This document shows, one piece after another, positions 26,404 through 37,069 of a stretch of 64,000 bases of DNA. Each line of letters opens with the position of its first letter. Positions within the stretch are counted from its first letter, which is position 1. The position numbers were made by a program, and so were the translations under genes. Origin of the DNA: Lachnospiraceae bacterium (GTDB lineage: Bacteria > Bacillota > Clostridia > Lachnospirales > Lachnospiraceae); assembly GCA_017408025.1 (NCBI GenBank), contig JAFQVJ010000023.1, positions 24,953 to 88,952 of the forward strand, in the 5' to 3' direction. Under the pieces are notes generated by a model, which was not told the DNA's origin, made no database searches, and was given only the letters and a program-made list of their open reading frames with translations.

Positions 26404-27333
26404 TTATCCTAGAATTGCGCCGTCATCAAAGCCTGCGCCACAAAGATAGCTTTCTGTAGTCATCCTTTTCTTTCCTTCAAGCTGAAGCTCTGTTATAGCC
26501 AGCGCTCCTACGCCCGTCTTTACTACTATGGCCTTCTTTGTCTTGTCTACTATCTGACCACACTCCCCTGCGTACTCTTTATCAATAACTTCTGCTTTCC
26601 AGACCTTAAGAGTCTTTCCATTATATCTAGTATACGCACTTGGCCATGGATTTAATCCTCTGACAAGTCTTTCTATCTCTTCTGCTGATTTTGTAAAATC
26701 AATATCGCCAAGCTTTTTATCAAGCATCTTGGCATAACTACTCTGACTGTCATCCTGTGGTGTCCTTGTAGCTGTACCATCTTCCAGCTTCTTTAGTGTC
26801 TCTAATATAATGTGAGCTCCAGCATCTGTAAGCTTATCAAAAAGACTTCCGGCTGTCTCATCAGAAGCTATCTCCACCTTAAGTATATCAAGTATATCTC
26901 CTGTATCAATACCTTCCGCCATCATCTGAGTTGTTACGCCGGTCACCTTTTCTCCATCTATTATGCTCCACTGAATAGGTGCAGCCCCCCTATATTTCGG
27001 TAAAAGTGATGCATGAATATTTACGCAACCGTATTTGGGCATATCTAATATTTCTTTTGATAAAATCTGTCCATATGCAGCAACTACAAATACATCTGCA
27101 CCATATTCTCTAAGCTTAGCGACAGCTTCCTCTGTCTTTACTCTATGTGGTTGATAGACCTCTATACCATGCTTCAATGCTGCTTCCTTTACAGGTGTAT
27201 ATTGAATTTCCTTGCCACGTCCCTTCGGCTTGTCTTCCTGCGTTACAACAAGAACAACCTGATAACCAGCCTCAACTATTGATTCTAACGCTCCCACTGC
27301 AAAGTCAGGAGTTCCCATAAATATTATCTTCAT
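26404..27333 (-). CDS. fmt: Methionyl-tRNA formyltransferase
   Basis: A 309-residue enzyme formylating initiator Met-tRNA with 10-formyl-THF. N-terminal IIFMGTPDFAVGALESI, the catalytic NIHASLLPKYRGAAPIQWSI (Asn and His) and GVTTQMMAEGIDTGDIL define the family; the C-terminal OB domain (about 205-309) binds tRNA (RGLNPWPSAYT). It functions with def 60 nt upstream, which removes the formyl group after translation, and with folD/fhs further upstream, which supply 10-formyl-THF. Confidence 0.96.
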   Translation of the reverse strand: MKIIFMGTPDFAVGALESIVEAGYQVVLVVTQEDKPKGRGKEIQYTPVKEAALKHGIEVYQPHRVKTEEAVAKLREYGADVFVVAAYGQILSKEILDMPKYGCVNIHASLLPKYRGAAPIQWSIIDGEKVTGVTTQMMAEGIDTGDILDILKVEIASDETAGSLFDKLTDAGAHIILETLKKLEDGTATRTPQDDSQSSYAKMLDKKLGDIDFTKSAEEIERLVRGLNPWPSAYTRYNGKTLKVWKAEVIDKEYAGECGQIVDKTKKAIVVKTGVGALAITELQLEGKKRMTTESYLCGAGFDDGAILG

Positions 27334-27392
27334 ATATTACCTTTCATAACTTGATTTTGCGCTCATAATCTAAATTTGTGGTTCTTAATATG

Positions 27393-27863
27393 TTAATCTT
27401 CATCATAATTGACGTCTTTTAATGCTCCTTCAACCTTCTCAACATAAAGGTGCCCGTCAAGATGATCACACTCATGACAAATCGCTCTAGCCAAAAGCTC
27501 CTCACCTTCTATAATGTACTCCTCCATATTTTCATTAAATGCCTTTGCCTTAACATAATTTGGTCTTGTAACTGTACCAGCTTTGCCAGGAACTGATAAA
27601 CAGCCCTCATCTCCAGTCTGCTCTCCGCTTGTCTCAAGTATAACTGGATTAATCATGACGATTGGTCCCTCTCCAATATCAATAACCACAATTCTTTTAA
27701 GTATACCTACCTGAGGTGCTGCAAGACCAACACCGTTTGCCTCGTACATTGTGTCTAACATATCCTCAATAAGTGCCTCAGTTCTTTTATTTACCTCTGT
27801 TACTTCCTTACATACCTTTGTAAGACATTCATCTCCCATATTTCTAATATTTCTCAGTGCCAT
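27393..27863 (-). CDS. def: Peptide deformylase
   Basis: A 156-residue iron/zinc hydrolase removing the N-formyl group from nascent proteins. The three motifs are intact: [18 protein letters not shown] and [11 protein letters not shown]. The start at 27863 ([12 protein letters not shown]) is chosen because AAAGG lies 9 nt upstream; an ATG 9 nt earlier would overlap that site. Its short size (under 160 residues) is typical of the clostridial type. About 150 nt separate it from priA. Confidence 0.96.
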   Translation of the reverse strand: MALRNIRNMGDECLTKVCKEVTEVNKRTEALIEDMLDTMYEANGVGLAAPQVGILKRIVVIDIGEGPIVMINPVILETSGEQTGDEGCLSVPGKAGTVTRPNYVKAKAFNENMEEYIIEGEELLARAICHECDHLDGHLYVEKVEGALKDVNYDED

Positions 27864-28023
27864 ATATATCATCCTTTCTATACATTTATCTATATATTGA
27901 GCAAATAATAAATATAAGTTTGTTAAAAACTCACAATCATGGTTAAGTGTACACCATTTCTTCTATTTTTACAATGATTAGGTTTGTCTAATCCTCATTC
28001 CAATATTCATAAAACAAAGACGC

Positions 28024-30261
28024 CTAGAAGCCTGACATTGGATTAAAATCAAACTGGACAGATGCCCTTTTAAGTAACTCCATATCCTCAGTTTTTTCCT
28101 CAACAAGATTTTTTACAGCTACGAGTACCTCATACTCCGTATGCTTGACATAAATAACTTTTCTATATACATCATTTATCCTTGCAATACCTGCATCTGC
28201 AGGGCCTATCACTCTGAGCTTTTCATGCTTTGCCGCCACCGTATCCACCATGCCTTTGATTTGTTCAGCCAATACTGCTAATATTTTTTCATCTTTAGAA
28301 GTCATCATTATAGCCATCATGGAACAAACTGGTGGATACTCTGACAGACTTCGATACATTATCTCCTGATTATAAAATTCTGTATAATCCTGATTTGCCG
28401 ACGCTTGTATGCTGAAATTATCTGGTGCATATGTCTGTATAACAACTTGTCCTCTTTCACGACCTCTTCCTGCTCTGCCTGCCGCCTGAGTCAATAGCTG
28501 AAATGTCTTCTCTGATGACCGATAATCTGATGCGTACAATGATAAATCTGCCGCAATTACTCCCACCAATGTTACATTTGGGAAATCATGACCTTTCACT
28601 ATCATCTGGGTTCCTATGAGTATATCAGCTTCTCCATTGGCAAATGCACTCAATATATTCTCATAACCATCCTTTTTGGAGGTAGTGTCCAGATCCATTC
28701 TAAGTGTTCTGGCTTGCGGATACATTTTATTTACAGCTTCCTCAACCTTTTGCGTTCCTGTACCAAATGCGGCTATATATTTAGAACCACATTCTGGGCA
28801 AGTCTGTGGCATCGGAATATCATAACCACAGTAATGACATCTAAGATGCTTATTGCCGTGTAGAGTAAGCCCCACATCACAATGCGGACATTTTATAGCT
28901 TTACCACAGCTTCTACACGACACAAAGCCAGCATATCCTCTCCTGTTTATAAAGAGCATTATCTGCTGTTTTTTTTCAAGTCTATCCTTTATAAACTCAT
29001 CCAGCCTTCTGCTGAACATAGTCCTATTTCCTTCTTTTAATTCCTCTCGCAAATCCTCCACAAACACTTCCGCAGGCACAGCTTCCTTTGCTCGCTTGTG
29101 AAGCTCATGAAGGACATACTCTCCTTTAAGCGCTTTGTAATACGAGTCAACCGATGGTGTCGCCGAGCCCAACACTACAGTGGCTCCTTCTGCCTTTGCT
29201 CTAAATATTGCTGCCTCTCTCGCGTGATATCTTGGAACTGTCTCACTTTTATAAGAGCTCTCATGCTCCTCATCTATGATTATAAGCCCAAGATTTCTAA
29301 ATGGTGTAAATACTGCTGAGCGAGGACCTATCATTATCTTTACATCTCCATTTTTAGCCCTCTCAAACTGGTCATAACGCTCACCTGCTGAAAGCTTTGA
29401 GTTAATAATAGACACCACATTGCCAAACTTCCGATAGAATCTCATAACAGTCTGATATGTCAATGCAATTTCAGGTATCATCACTATGGCTTCCTTACCA
29501 TCAGCTATGATCTTTTCTATAAGCTCCATATATATCTCAGTCTTACCACTTCCTGTAATGCCGTGTATCAGGTGGACTCCTGCATATCTGCCCCTGTTGT
29601 TGTCTATATAATTTCTGATAGATTCACAGATGTTTCTCTGCTCCTTATTCAATACAATACCATAGGGCTTCAAGTCAGAAAACTTGACTGGATTTCTATA
29701 CACCTTTTCTTCACTGACAGTAACCAATCCCTCTTGCTCCAAGGCCTTCACTGTAGCAGAGGATATACCGAGCTTTACCACAAGCTCACTTGACATCTGT
29801 CTATTTTCTTTTAGAGCCTCTATAAGCTTAAGTCTTGCTGTTGCATGCTTTCTCTCATACTTTTCCACATACTCTGCCAATTTTTCATCTGATGTAGTTA
29901 AGATAACTGTTTTCTTTATAATGTCCTTCTTTGATTCCTTTATTGGAATAACTGTCTTTAGAGCCTGATTCATAGTAGAACCATAATTTTCTTTTATAAA
30001 CCATGCCAACGAAATAAGACGGCTCTCAATAGGTACACTCTTTTCAACAATTTCGGCAATATCCTTAATTTTGTCCTCATCATACTCAGCCGTCTCATTT
30101 ACCTCCAACACGTACCCTTGAATGAGGCGGTTTCCCTTACCGAACGGAATGCTTACAAGCACTCCTGGGTAAATTTTATCCCCCATATGCTCAGGTATAC
30201 GATAATCAAAGCCTTTATCTAATTTTTCATGTGATATGTCTACGATAATCTTTGCATACAT
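28024..30261 (-). CDS. priA: Primosomal replication restart helicase PriA
   Basis: A 745-residue 3'-5' helicase that reloads the replisome at stalled forks. N-terminal fork-binding domain (residues 1-200), helicase Walker A (GITGSGKTEIYM), DEEH box (IIIDEEHESSYK), GSATPSVDS, and a zinc-binding region with four Cys pairs (CRSCGKAIKCPHC, CHYCGY, CPECGS). Motifs V/VI are seen in IGTQMIVKGHDFPNVT and QAAGRAGRG. The start at 30261 (MYAKIIVDI) follows AAGGA; an upstream ATG at 30321 would add 20 non-conserved residues. It sits at the head of the def-fmt cluster. Confidence 0.95.
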   Translation of the reverse strand: MYAKIIVDISHEKLDKGFDYRIPEHMGDKIYPGVLVSIPFGKGNRLIQGYVLEVNETAEYDEDKIKDIAEIVEKSVPIESRLISLAWFIKENYGSTMNQALKTVIPIKESKKDIIKKTVILTTSDEKLAEYVEKYERKHATARLKLIEALKENRQMSSELVVKLGISSATVKALEQEGLVTVSEEKVYRNPVKFSDLKPYGIVLNKEQRNICESIRNYIDNNRGRYAGVHLIHGITGSGKTEIYMELIEKIIADGKEAIVMIPEIALTYQTVMRFYRKFGNVVSIINSKLSAGERYDQFERAKNGDVKIMIGPRSAVFTPFRNLGLIIIDEEHESSYKSETVPRYHAREAAIFRAKAEGATVVLGSATPSVDSYYKALKGEYVLHELHKRAKEAVPAEVFVEDLREELKEGNRTMFSRRLDEFIKDRLEKKQQIMLFINRRGYAGFVSCRSCGKAIKCPHCDVGLTLHGNKHLRCHYCGYDIPMPQTCPECGSKYIAAFGTGTQKVEEAVNKMYPQARTLRMDLDTTSKKDGYENILSAFANGEADILIGTQMIVKGHDFPNVTLVGVIAADLSLYASDYRSSEKTFQLLTQAAGRAGRGRERGQVVIQTYAPDNFSIQASANQDYTEFYNQEIMYRSLSEYPPVCSMMAIMMTSKDEKILAVLAEQIKGMVDTVAAKHEKLRVIGPADAGIARINDVYRKVIYVKHTEYEVLVAVKNLVEEKTEDMELLKRASVQFDFNPMSGF

Positions 30262-30351
30262 GAATATAAGTCCTTCTATAGATTTTGCCCAAAATCCATA
30301 ATGAATTTTGGGCTTTGTCATTGTTAAACCTTCATTTTGTTTACAATCAAA

Positions 30352-31212
30352 CTACTTTGTAGTTTTTGCCTTGCAGAGATAATAACTTTCAAGACAATTA
30401 TTCATAAGCATAGCTATGGTCATAGGACCAACTCCGCCTGGAACTGGTGTAATAGCTGAAGTCTTTGGCTCAACCTTTTCAAAATCAACATCACCACAAA
30501 TCTTGTTATCTTCATCACGATTGATACCTACATCGATAACTACTGCACCTTCCTTGATAAATGTATCATCAACAAACTTTGGCTTTCCGATAGCTACTAC
30601 AAGAATATCAGCCTGCTTTGTGATTTCCTTCATATTCTGTGTCTTAGAGTGAACAACTGTAACAGTTCCATTCTCTCTTAAAAGAAGCATCGACATTGGC
30701 TTACCAACAATATTACTTCTACCAATAACAACACAATGCTTACCAGCTATCTCGATATTTGAACGTTTGAGAAGCTGAATAATACCATATGGTGTGCATG
30801 ATACAAATCCCTTCTGACCCGTAGACAATGCCCCCACATTCATAAGATGAAAACCATCTACATCCTTGTATGGAGAAATTGCATCAATAACCTTATTTTC
30901 ATCCATATGCTTTGGAAGTGGAAGCTGAACAAGAATACCATTGATGGTATCGTCATTATTAAGCTCTTCAATAAGATTAAGAAGCTCTTCCTCTGTTGTC
31001 TCCTCTGGAAGCTCATGAGATACACTCTTAATTCCAACATACTCACATGCCTTCTTCTTATTTCTCACATATACACAAGATGCAGGATTGTCTCCAACCT
31101 GAACTACTGCAAGGGAAATCTCCACCCCCTGCTCCTTAAGCTCTGCAACCTTTGCCTTTGTCTCATCCTTTATCTCAGCTGAAATCCTCTTACCATCTAT
31201 TAATAATGCCAT
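30352..31212 (-). CDS. folD: Methylene-THF dehydrogenase/methenyl-THF cyclohydrolase
   Basis: A 286-residue bifunctional folate enzyme converting 5,10-methylene-THF to 10-formyl-THF. Catalytic YVRNKKKACEYVGI (Tyr and Lys), ILVQLPLPKHMDENKV, and the NADP site GRSNIVGKPMSMLLL, with PVPGGVGPMTIAMLM at the C-terminus, are diagnostic. It follows fhs by 85 nt and points to a shared folate one-carbon module that feeds fmt. Confidence 0.96.
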   Translation of the reverse strand: MALLIDGKRISAEIKDETKAKVAELKEQGVEISLAVVQVGDNPASCVYVRNKKKACEYVGIKSVSHELPEETTEEELLNLIEELNNDDTINGILVQLPLPKHMDENKVIDAISPYKDVDGFHLMNVGALSTGQKGFVSCTPYGIIQLLKRSNIEIAGKHCVVIGRSNIVGKPMSMLLLRENGTVTVVHSKTQNMKEITKQADILVVAIGKPKFVDDTFIKEGAVVIDVGINRDEDNKICGDVDFEKVEPKTSAITPVPGGVGPMTIAMLMNNCLESYYLCKAKTTK

Positions 31213-31297
31213 AATTTCTCCTTTCTTTGCGCCCAGACCATATTGCGAAGGAATAATTTCCTGCTACTCTGTTAGTCATTCTTGAAATACACTTCGC

Positions 31298-32968
31298 TTA
31301 GAATAACCCTGTTATAACACCGTCTTCATTTACATCAATGCCATCTGCCGCTGGCTTCTTTGGCAGACCAGGCATAGTCATAATGCTTCCTGTAATAACA
31401 ACAACAAATCCAGCTCCTGCTGAAATATAAACCTCTCTGACATTTACGGTAAAGTCTGTTGGTCTTCCAAGCTTTGTCTGATCATCAGATAAAGAGTACT
31501 GTGTTTTTGCCATACATACTGGGAAATGTCCGTATCCCATATCCTCAAGCTTTGCAAGCATCTTCTCTGCCGCTGGTGCGTATGAAACACCATTTGCCCC
31601 ATATATCTTTGTTGCAACTGCATTAATCTTATCTTTGAGCGATGCTTCATTATCATATATAAGTTTAAAATTACTTTCCTTATTCTCAATAGTGTCAAGC
31701 ACCTTCTCTGCTAAGGCGATACCACCTTCGCCACCCTTTGCCCACACTTGTGCAAGTGCAAACTCACAACCTCTGCTCTCGCAGAATTCCTTTACAAATG
31801 CTGTCTCAGCGTCTGTATCTGTTATAAATGAGTTAAGAGTAACTACTACTGGTACGCCATAAAGCTGTAAATTCTCAATATGCTTTTCAAGATTTACTAT
31901 ACCCTTCTTCAAAGCATCTAAATTCTCATTGTTAAGGTCTGCCTTTGCCACTCCACCATTGTACTTCAATGCACGAATAGTTGCTACAAGCACTACCGCA
32001 TCCGGCTTAAGCCCTGCCATACGACACTTGATATCAAAGAACTTCTCCGCACCAAGGTCTGCTCCAAATCCAGCCTCTGTTATAACATAATCAGCCATCT
32101 TGAGAGCTGTCTTTGTAGCTCTTACTGAGTTACAGCCATGTGCTATATTTGCAAATGGACCACCGTGAACAAGTGCTGGTGTATGCTCTAATGTCTGAAT
32201 CATATTTGGCTTCAAGGCATCCTTAAGAAGTGCTGCCATAGCTCCAACAGCATTTAAATCCTTAGCTGTCACTGGATCTCCTGCATAATTATACGCAACG
32301 ATAATTCTTCCCAGTCTCTCTTTAAGATCCTTCATATCATTTGCGAGACAAAGAATAGCCATGATTTCAGATGCAACAGTGATTACGAAATGATCCTCTC
32401 TCACCACACCATCCATCTTTGAGCCAAGACCAATAACTGTGTTTCTAAGTGCTCTATCGTTCATATCAAGACATCTCTTCCATACAACCTGTCTTGTATC
32501 AATTCCAAGGTCATTGCCCTGCTGAATATGATTGTCTAAAAGTGCTGCTAAAAGGTTGTTTGCTGATGTTATAGCATGAAAATCTCCTGTAAAATGAAGA
32601 TTTAAATCCTCCATAGGTACAACCTGTGCATATCCACCACCTGCTGCTCCTCCTTTGATACCAAAGCATGGACCTAATGAAGGCTCTCTAAGTGCAATAA
32701 TTGACTTTTTGCCCAGCTTACCAAATGCCTCGCCAAGACCTACTGTTACTGTAGTTTTTCCCTCTCCTGCTGGTGTTGGATTAATAGCAGTCACAAGGAT
32801 AAGCTTTCCATGTTTATTGTTCTTTATCTTTTCCAAGTATTCGTCTGATATTTTTGCTTTATACTTGCCGTATAATTCAATATCATCCTCTGTCACGCCA
32901 ATACCTGCTGCAACCTCCTTGATAGGTAACATATTTGCTTCCTGTGCAATCTGAATATCTGTCTTCAT
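31298..32968 (-). CDS. fhs: Formate-tetrahydrofolate ligase
   Basis: A 556-residue enzyme making 10-formyl-THF from formate, THF and ATP. The P-loop is [38 protein letters not shown] is in part the folate/formyl phosphate region, and [28 protein letters not shown] is the conserved middle segment. Length is normal. It precedes folD, and together they make the methyl-branch steps used in purine and formyl-methionine synthesis; in acetogens the same enzymes serve CO2 fixation, but no acetyl-CoA synthase genes are seen here. AAGGAGG precedes the ATG. Confidence 0.97.
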   Translation of the reverse strand: MKTDIQIAQEANMLPIKEVAAGIGVTEDDIELYGKYKAKISDEYLEKIKNNKHGKLILVTAINPTPAGEGKTTVTVGLGEAFGKLGKKSIIALREPSLGPCFGIKGGAAGGGYAQVVPMEDLNLHFTGDFHAITSANNLLAALLDNHIQQGNDLGIDTRQVVWKRCLDMNDRALRNTVIGLGSKMDGVVREDHFVITVASEIMAILCLANDMKDLKERLGRIIVAYNYAGDPVTAKDLNAVGAMAALLKDALKPNMIQTLEHTPALVHGGPFANIAHGCNSVRATKTALKMADYVITEAGFGADLGAEKFFDIKCRMAGLKPDAVVLVATIRALKYNGGVAKADLNNENLDALKKGIVNLEKHIENLQLYGVPVVVTLNSFITDTDAETAFVKEFCESRGCEFALAQVWAKGGEGGIALAEKVLDTIENKESNFKLIYDNEASLKDKINAVATKIYGANGVSYAPAAEKMLAKLEDMGYGHFPVCMAKTQYSLSDDQTKLGRPTDFTVNVREVYISAGAGFVVVITGSIMTMPGLPKKPAADGIDVNEDGVITGLF

Positions 32969-33047
32969 TTTGTCCTCCTTAAGCCATAGGGCATTTTATG
33001 TGTTTTCTTGTTTCGTCTCATGGTTATGATTCGGTTTTATGCCTAAA

Positions 33048-35816
33048 TTATTTCAATGACTCCAAATCTTCTAACGTCATCAATACCTTTCTAGGTTTTG
33101 TACCCTCTTCTTCTCCGATGACACCAGCTTCACACATCTGATCCATAATACGTGCTGCTCTGTTAAAGCCGATTTTGAACACTCTCTGTAGCATACTTGT
33201 TGACGCCTTTTCCTTCTCTATAACAAATTTGGCTGCTTCAAAGAAATATTCATCTCTTCCATCATCACCGTCTCCACCACCAGCTGCTGCTGATCCCTCA
33301 GACTGAGACGACTGATTTTCAACATATTTACTTATAGAATCATCATATAACTGTTCAGTTGCCTGTTCCTTCCAAAAATCTACAACCTTCTGTACCTCTC
33401 CGTCTGAAACAAATGCCCCCTGAAGTCTGACTGGTTTTACATATCCTGAAGGATAGAATAGCATATCACCATTACCGAGAAGCTTTTCTGCTCCATTCTG
33501 GTCTATAATAGTTCTTGAGTCAACACCTGATGAAACCATCAGTGCAACTCTCGATGGGATATTAGCTTTAATAAGACCTGTGACAACATTTACAGACGGT
33601 CTCTGTGTAGCAATTATAAGGTGAATTCCTGCAGCTCTGGCAAGCTGTGCCAAACGGCAAATAGATTCCTCTACTTCCTTTGCCGCAACCATCATAAGGT
33701 CTGCCAGCTCGTCGATAACGATAACTATCTGTGGTAATTTCTTAAGGGTTTCTTCTCCATCTTCCACTGGAGCAGAACCTATTTTCTCATTATATCCCTT
33801 TAAATCTCTTACGTTGTATTCTGCAAATTTTTTGTATCGGTCTGACATCTCTGCCACAGCCCATTTAAGAGTAGTTGATGCCAGTCTTGGATCTGTAACT
33901 ACCGGCTGTAAAAGATGTGGTATACCATTATACACACCAAACTCAACAACCTTTGGATCAACAATTATAAGTCTTACCTCGTCTGGTGTAGCTCTAAAGA
34001 GAATACTCATAATTATAGAATTGGTAAATACAGATTTACCTGACCCTGTTGTACCAGCTACAAGAAGATGTGGCATTTTTGCTATATCTCCTACTATAAC
34101 CTGACCTGCTATATCCTTACCCGCTGCAAATGCCAGCTTTGAACCATTTTTCTTAAGCTCAGATGATTCAATAAGCTCACGTATAAGCACTGAGTCTCTT
34201 CCTTCATTTGGCACCTCAATACCTATAGTCGATTTACCTGGTATTGGCTCTATTCTTATATCTGTAGCCGCCAGATGAAGCTTTATATCATCTGAAAGCT
34301 TAGTAATATTGGCAAGTCTTGTACCTATCTCTGGCTGTATCTCATATCTTGTAACAGATGGACCTCTGCTATAATCAACAACCTCTGTTGTAATACCAAA
34401 GTTTGCTAATATATGCTCCAATTTCTTTGCTGTATCTCTAAGCTCCAATTCGTTTACAGAACTTGAACTTCCATTTCCTTTATTAAGAAGCATGGTCGAC
34501 GGAAGGGTATATCCCTTAAACTTCTTAGTAGATGTTGATACACTTGTCCTACCTACTGTAGCATTTCTTTCTGTAGCAGTTGTAACTGTTGCAGAGCCAT
34601 TCCCTTTAGCTGTACTTGTATTCAACAAGCCCGCTCCTGCCGAGGTTGTATTTGATACCGGTGCACCTCCGAATGCCTTTCTGCTCATTACATTCTTTGC
34701 TTCCTCACTGACTACTATTCTCTCCTTAGGCTGGAAGAATCCTTCATCATCCGTGAATGTTTCTTCTTCCTTCTTCTCAATATCTATAGCCTTCTGTTGG
34801 TTCACCACTTTACTGCTATATATATCTGCCGATGGAATATGTCCTTTGACACTGTTCTGACGTATTGGATGTTCCTCTGTCATTTCCTCCATATGGGCAT
34901 CGCCATGTCGTTCATTTGGTGTGACAAGTTTATCTACGTCCACATGACCTCTGTAGAGATGTGCATTTTCAGGAAGCTTACCTGAAAATGCGCCTGTAAT
35001 TTCATGAATTTCTTCATCAGATTCCTCTCCATCCTCAAGTTTCTGCATTGATACACCCTTGACTTTCTTGTGAATACGCTTTCTCTTCTCGTACTCCTTA
35101 TCTTCAACACGTGTAATCACGTTATCTTTCAATTTCGTCACATCATCCTTAGCATGTGTATATACCTTTTTACTTCCCTTTTTCACTCCGCCTATAAATG
35201 AACGCTCTGTCATCAATACAAGAGTTATTATGATAAGAAGCAGCAAGATAATATATGTTCCTACCAATCCAACTGTAGATGCCAACATATTGACTAACAA
35301 CGCACCAACAAAGCCACCACCACTTTTTTTATCACCGCATATACTGTAGTAATCTCCAGCGGAAAGATTATCGCTGTATCCATAAAAGATAAGCTGTATC
35401 ATGGCGCTTACCAGTATACATAAAACAACTCCTGCAGCAAACTTTACTACTGCTTTACGATTCTTTATATTTGATAAAAGAAAGGCCACTCCTAAAAATA
35501 CGATTATTGGCAGCACATATGATATTACGCCAAACAATCCAAATAAAAATTTGCTTATGTAATCGCCAAGTGGCGATAATAATCCAAAATTACTTATAAA
35601 AACCAGAACAGTAATAGCAAGGGCAATAAGCAGCTTTATCTCATTGCGAATCTTGATATCATGCTCGCTTGGCACATATGCCGGTTCAGCTGGTACATTC
35701 TGTTTTGCGCTTACCTTTGAACTATCTTTAGTATTTGATTTAGTTTTTGTATTTGCAGTTGTACTTCTTTTACTACCCGTGGTGCTTTTCCCGGTGTTCT
35801 TCTTCGATGTCGCCAC
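33048..35816 (-). CDS. ftsK: DNA translocase FtsK/SpoIIIE
   Basis: A 922-residue ATP-driven DNA pump that clears chromosomes from the division or sporulation septum. Four N-terminal membrane segments (about residues 65-215), a long charged linker (220-440), the motor domain with Walker A (GTTGSGKSVFTN) and Walker B (IVIVIDELADLMM), then the C-terminal gamma winged helix (STSMLQRVFKIGFNRAARIM) that reads polarity sequences. GTG at 35816 is chosen because TGGAGG stands 8 nt upstream; a TTG frame starts at 35831 inside that site. It follows uppP by 30 nt. Confidence 0.94.
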   Translation of the reverse strand: MATSKKNTGKSTTGSKRSTTANTKTKSNTKDSSKVSAKQNVPAEPAYVPSEHDIKIRNEIKLLIALAITVLVFISNFGLLSPLGDYISKFLFGLFGVISYVLPIIVFLGVAFLLSNIKNRKAVVKFAAGVVLCILVSAMIQLIFYGYSDNLSAGDYYSICGDKKSGGGFVGALLVNMLASTVGLVGTYIILLLLIIITLVLMTERSFIGGVKKGSKKVYTHAKDDVTKLKDNVITRVEDKEYEKRKRIHKKVKGVSMQKLEDGEESDEEIHEITGAFSGKLPENAHLYRGHVDVDKLVTPNERHGDAHMEEMTEEHPIRQNSVKGHIPSADIYSSKVVNQQKAIDIEKKEEETFTDDEGFFQPKERIVVSEEAKNVMSRKAFGGAPVSNTTSAGAGLLNTSTAKGNGSATVTTATERNATVGRTSVSTSTKKFKGYTLPSTMLLNKGNGSSSSVNELELRDTAKKLEHILANFGITTEVVDYSRGPSVTRYEIQPEIGTRLANITKLSDDIKLHLAATDIRIEPIPGKSTIGIEVPNEGRDSVLIRELIESSELKKNGSKLAFAAGKDIAGQVIVGDIAKMPHLLVAGTTGSGKSVFTNSIIMSILFRATPDEVRLIIVDPKVVEFGVYNGIPHLLQPVVTDPRLASTTLKWAVAEMSDRYKKFAEYNVRDLKGYNEKIGSAPVEDGEETLKKLPQIVIVIDELADLMMVAAKEVEESICRLAQLARAAGIHLIIATQRPSVNVVTGLIKANIPSRVALMVSSGVDSRTIIDQNGAEKLLGNGDMLFYPSGYVKPVRLQGAFVSDGEVQKVVDFWKEQATEQLYDDSISKYVENQSSQSEGSAAAGGGDGDDGRDEYFFEAAKFVIEKEKASTSMLQRVFKIGFNRAARIMDQMCEAGVIGEEEGTKPRKVLMTLEDLESLK

Positions 35817-35846
35817 TGTCTGCGCCTCCAAATTCTAAAAAATACG

Positions 35847-36731
35847 TTACATAACGAAATATCCAATAACCGCTACCAATCCCATGATTGCACAGTAAAT
35901 TGAGAAGCCTTTAAACTTCTTCTTTCTCACTACCTGAAGCATAGTCTTGATGCATATATATCCTACAACAGCTGAAATAGCCATACCTACTACATAATTT
36001 GCCCACTGTGCGGCTGAGATTGACTCAGTAAACATATCTGGCAAATCAAGTACTGCTGCTCCAAGAATAGCTGGTATTGATACTATAAACGAAAACTTGA
36101 CAGCAAAGGCTCTCTCCATACCTGCCATAAGACACGCTGTAATAGTAGTTCCTGATCTGGATATACCTGGCATTGTAGCAAAGCCCTGACATATACCTAT
36201 AATACCAGCCTTCTTGTAGCTTGCATTTGACTCATTTTCATTTCCGTCCTTAGCCTTATCAGCTATCAATAACAATACACTTGTTATAAGAAGACAAATA
36301 CCTGGTACAAGAAGTGCCATAGATACTGCTTCGATTGTATCTTTTAACAAAATACCCATAATACCTGTTGGTATAGTTGCTATAATTATAAGCATAACAT
36401 ATCTTCTATATGGTGTAGAGATAACCTTAATATACTCTTTCTTTCCAGATTCTTTCTTTCCATTTACAAGATTCATAAAGAAATAGCCTATATTCTTGCA
36501 CACATCTACTATAATACCTACACCGTTGACTATAAGCTCCCAGATATCCTTCCAGAAACAAATAAATACTGCTACAAGTGTTCCTACATGAAGAAGTATA
36601 TCAAATGATATGCCTACTTCCGACAAACCAAAAAAATTCTTAAAAATAGCAAGATGTCCAGAACTACTTACCGGAAGAAATTCAGTAACACCTTGTATGA
36701 TTCCCATGATTATTGATTCAATTAAATTCAT
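35847..36731 (-). CDS. uppP: Undecaprenyl-diphosphate phosphatase
   Basis: A 294-residue membrane phosphatase that recycles the carrier lipid for peptidoglycan synthesis and gives basal bacitracin resistance. Motif 1 is GVTEFLPVSSSGHL and motif 2 is MPGISRSGTTITACL, with the catalytic Glu, Ser and Arg residues present, and about eight membrane spans. It has its own promoter at 36794-36822 and continues into ftsK. Confidence 0.95.
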   Translation of the reverse strand: MNLIESIIMGIIQGVTEFLPVSSSGHLAIFKNFFGLSEVGISFDILLHVGTLVAVFICFWKDIWELIVNGVGIIVDVCKNIGYFFMNLVNGKKESGKKEYIKVISTPYRRYVMLIIIATIPTGIMGILLKDTIEAVSMALLVPGICLLITSVLLLIADKAKDGNENESNASYKKAGIIGICQGFATMPGISRSGTTITACLMAGMERAFAVKFSFIVSIPAILGAAVLDLPDMFTESISAAQWANYVVGMAISAVVGYICIKTMLQVVRKKKFKGFSIYCAIMGLVAVIGYFVM

Positions 36732-36793
36732 TTTTTCATCTCCTATACTAGAGTTTTCCTATTTATATATTTATTGCATAAAAAGCTGATTAT

Positions 36794-36822
36794 ATTCTAC
36801 TAAATCTATTCTTTTGAGTCAA
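36794..36822 (-). promoter_or_regulatory. Promoter of uppP
   Basis: On the minus strand -35 TTGACT (36822-36817), a 17-bp spacer and -10 TAGAAT (36799-36794) are seen, about 60 bp before the uppP start codon. It lies downstream of the GC-rich palindromic element at 36890-36974. Confidence 0.75.
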
Positions 36823-36889
36823 TAATATTATTTCCTAAGTTTTTTATACTGTATTTACATTCTATACTGATTCGTCGTATATATAAAAT

Positions 36890-36974
36890 AGAATCTTGCT
36901 CGCAAGATTCTCCGCCTGTGGCGGGTCGCTTTAGCGACATCTTCCTATCCGCCACAGCGCGATCCTTAGCGGAG
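36890..36974 (-). repeat. GC-rich nested palindromic element
   Basis: Four nested inverted repeats in 85 bp. GAATCTTGC/GCAAGATTC (36891-36910) stands first. An outer stem CTCCGC (36910-36915)/GCGGAG (36969-36974) encloses CTGTGGCGG (36916-36924)/CCGCCACAG (36949-36957), which encloses GTCGCT/AGCGAC (36925-36938). It is far richer in GC than its surroundings and non-coding. It resembles a REP-like or MITE-like interspersed repeat; only one copy is in the window. Palindrome copy C follows at 36983. Confidence 0.8.
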
Positions 36975-36982
36975 CCTTTTTC

Positions 36983-37017
36983 TTGTATAGGAAAGTTTCG
37001 AGAACTTTCCTATACAA
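36983..37017 (-). repeat. Terminator-linked 35-bp palindrome, copy C
   Basis: A perfect inverted repeat: arms TTGTATAGGAAAGTT and AACTTTCCTATACAA around a 5-nt centre. It begins 4 nt after the terminator at 37021-37069 when read in the minus direction, exactly as copy A follows its terminator. Confidence 0.9.
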
Positions 37018-37020
37018 CAA

Positions 37021-37069
37021 AAAAGGATAAACTGACAGTTAAGCAAGCTTACTGCCAGTTTATCCTTTT
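37021..37069 (-). terminator. Strong intrinsic terminator of the candidate ncRNA
   Basis: On the minus strand AAAAGGATAAACTG pairs with CAGTTTATCCTTTT (14 bp), extended inward by CAGT/ACTG, and ends in TTTTTTG. It lies about 145 nt after the predicted ncRNA start, and no open reading frame with a ribosome site lies between. Confidence 0.88.
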
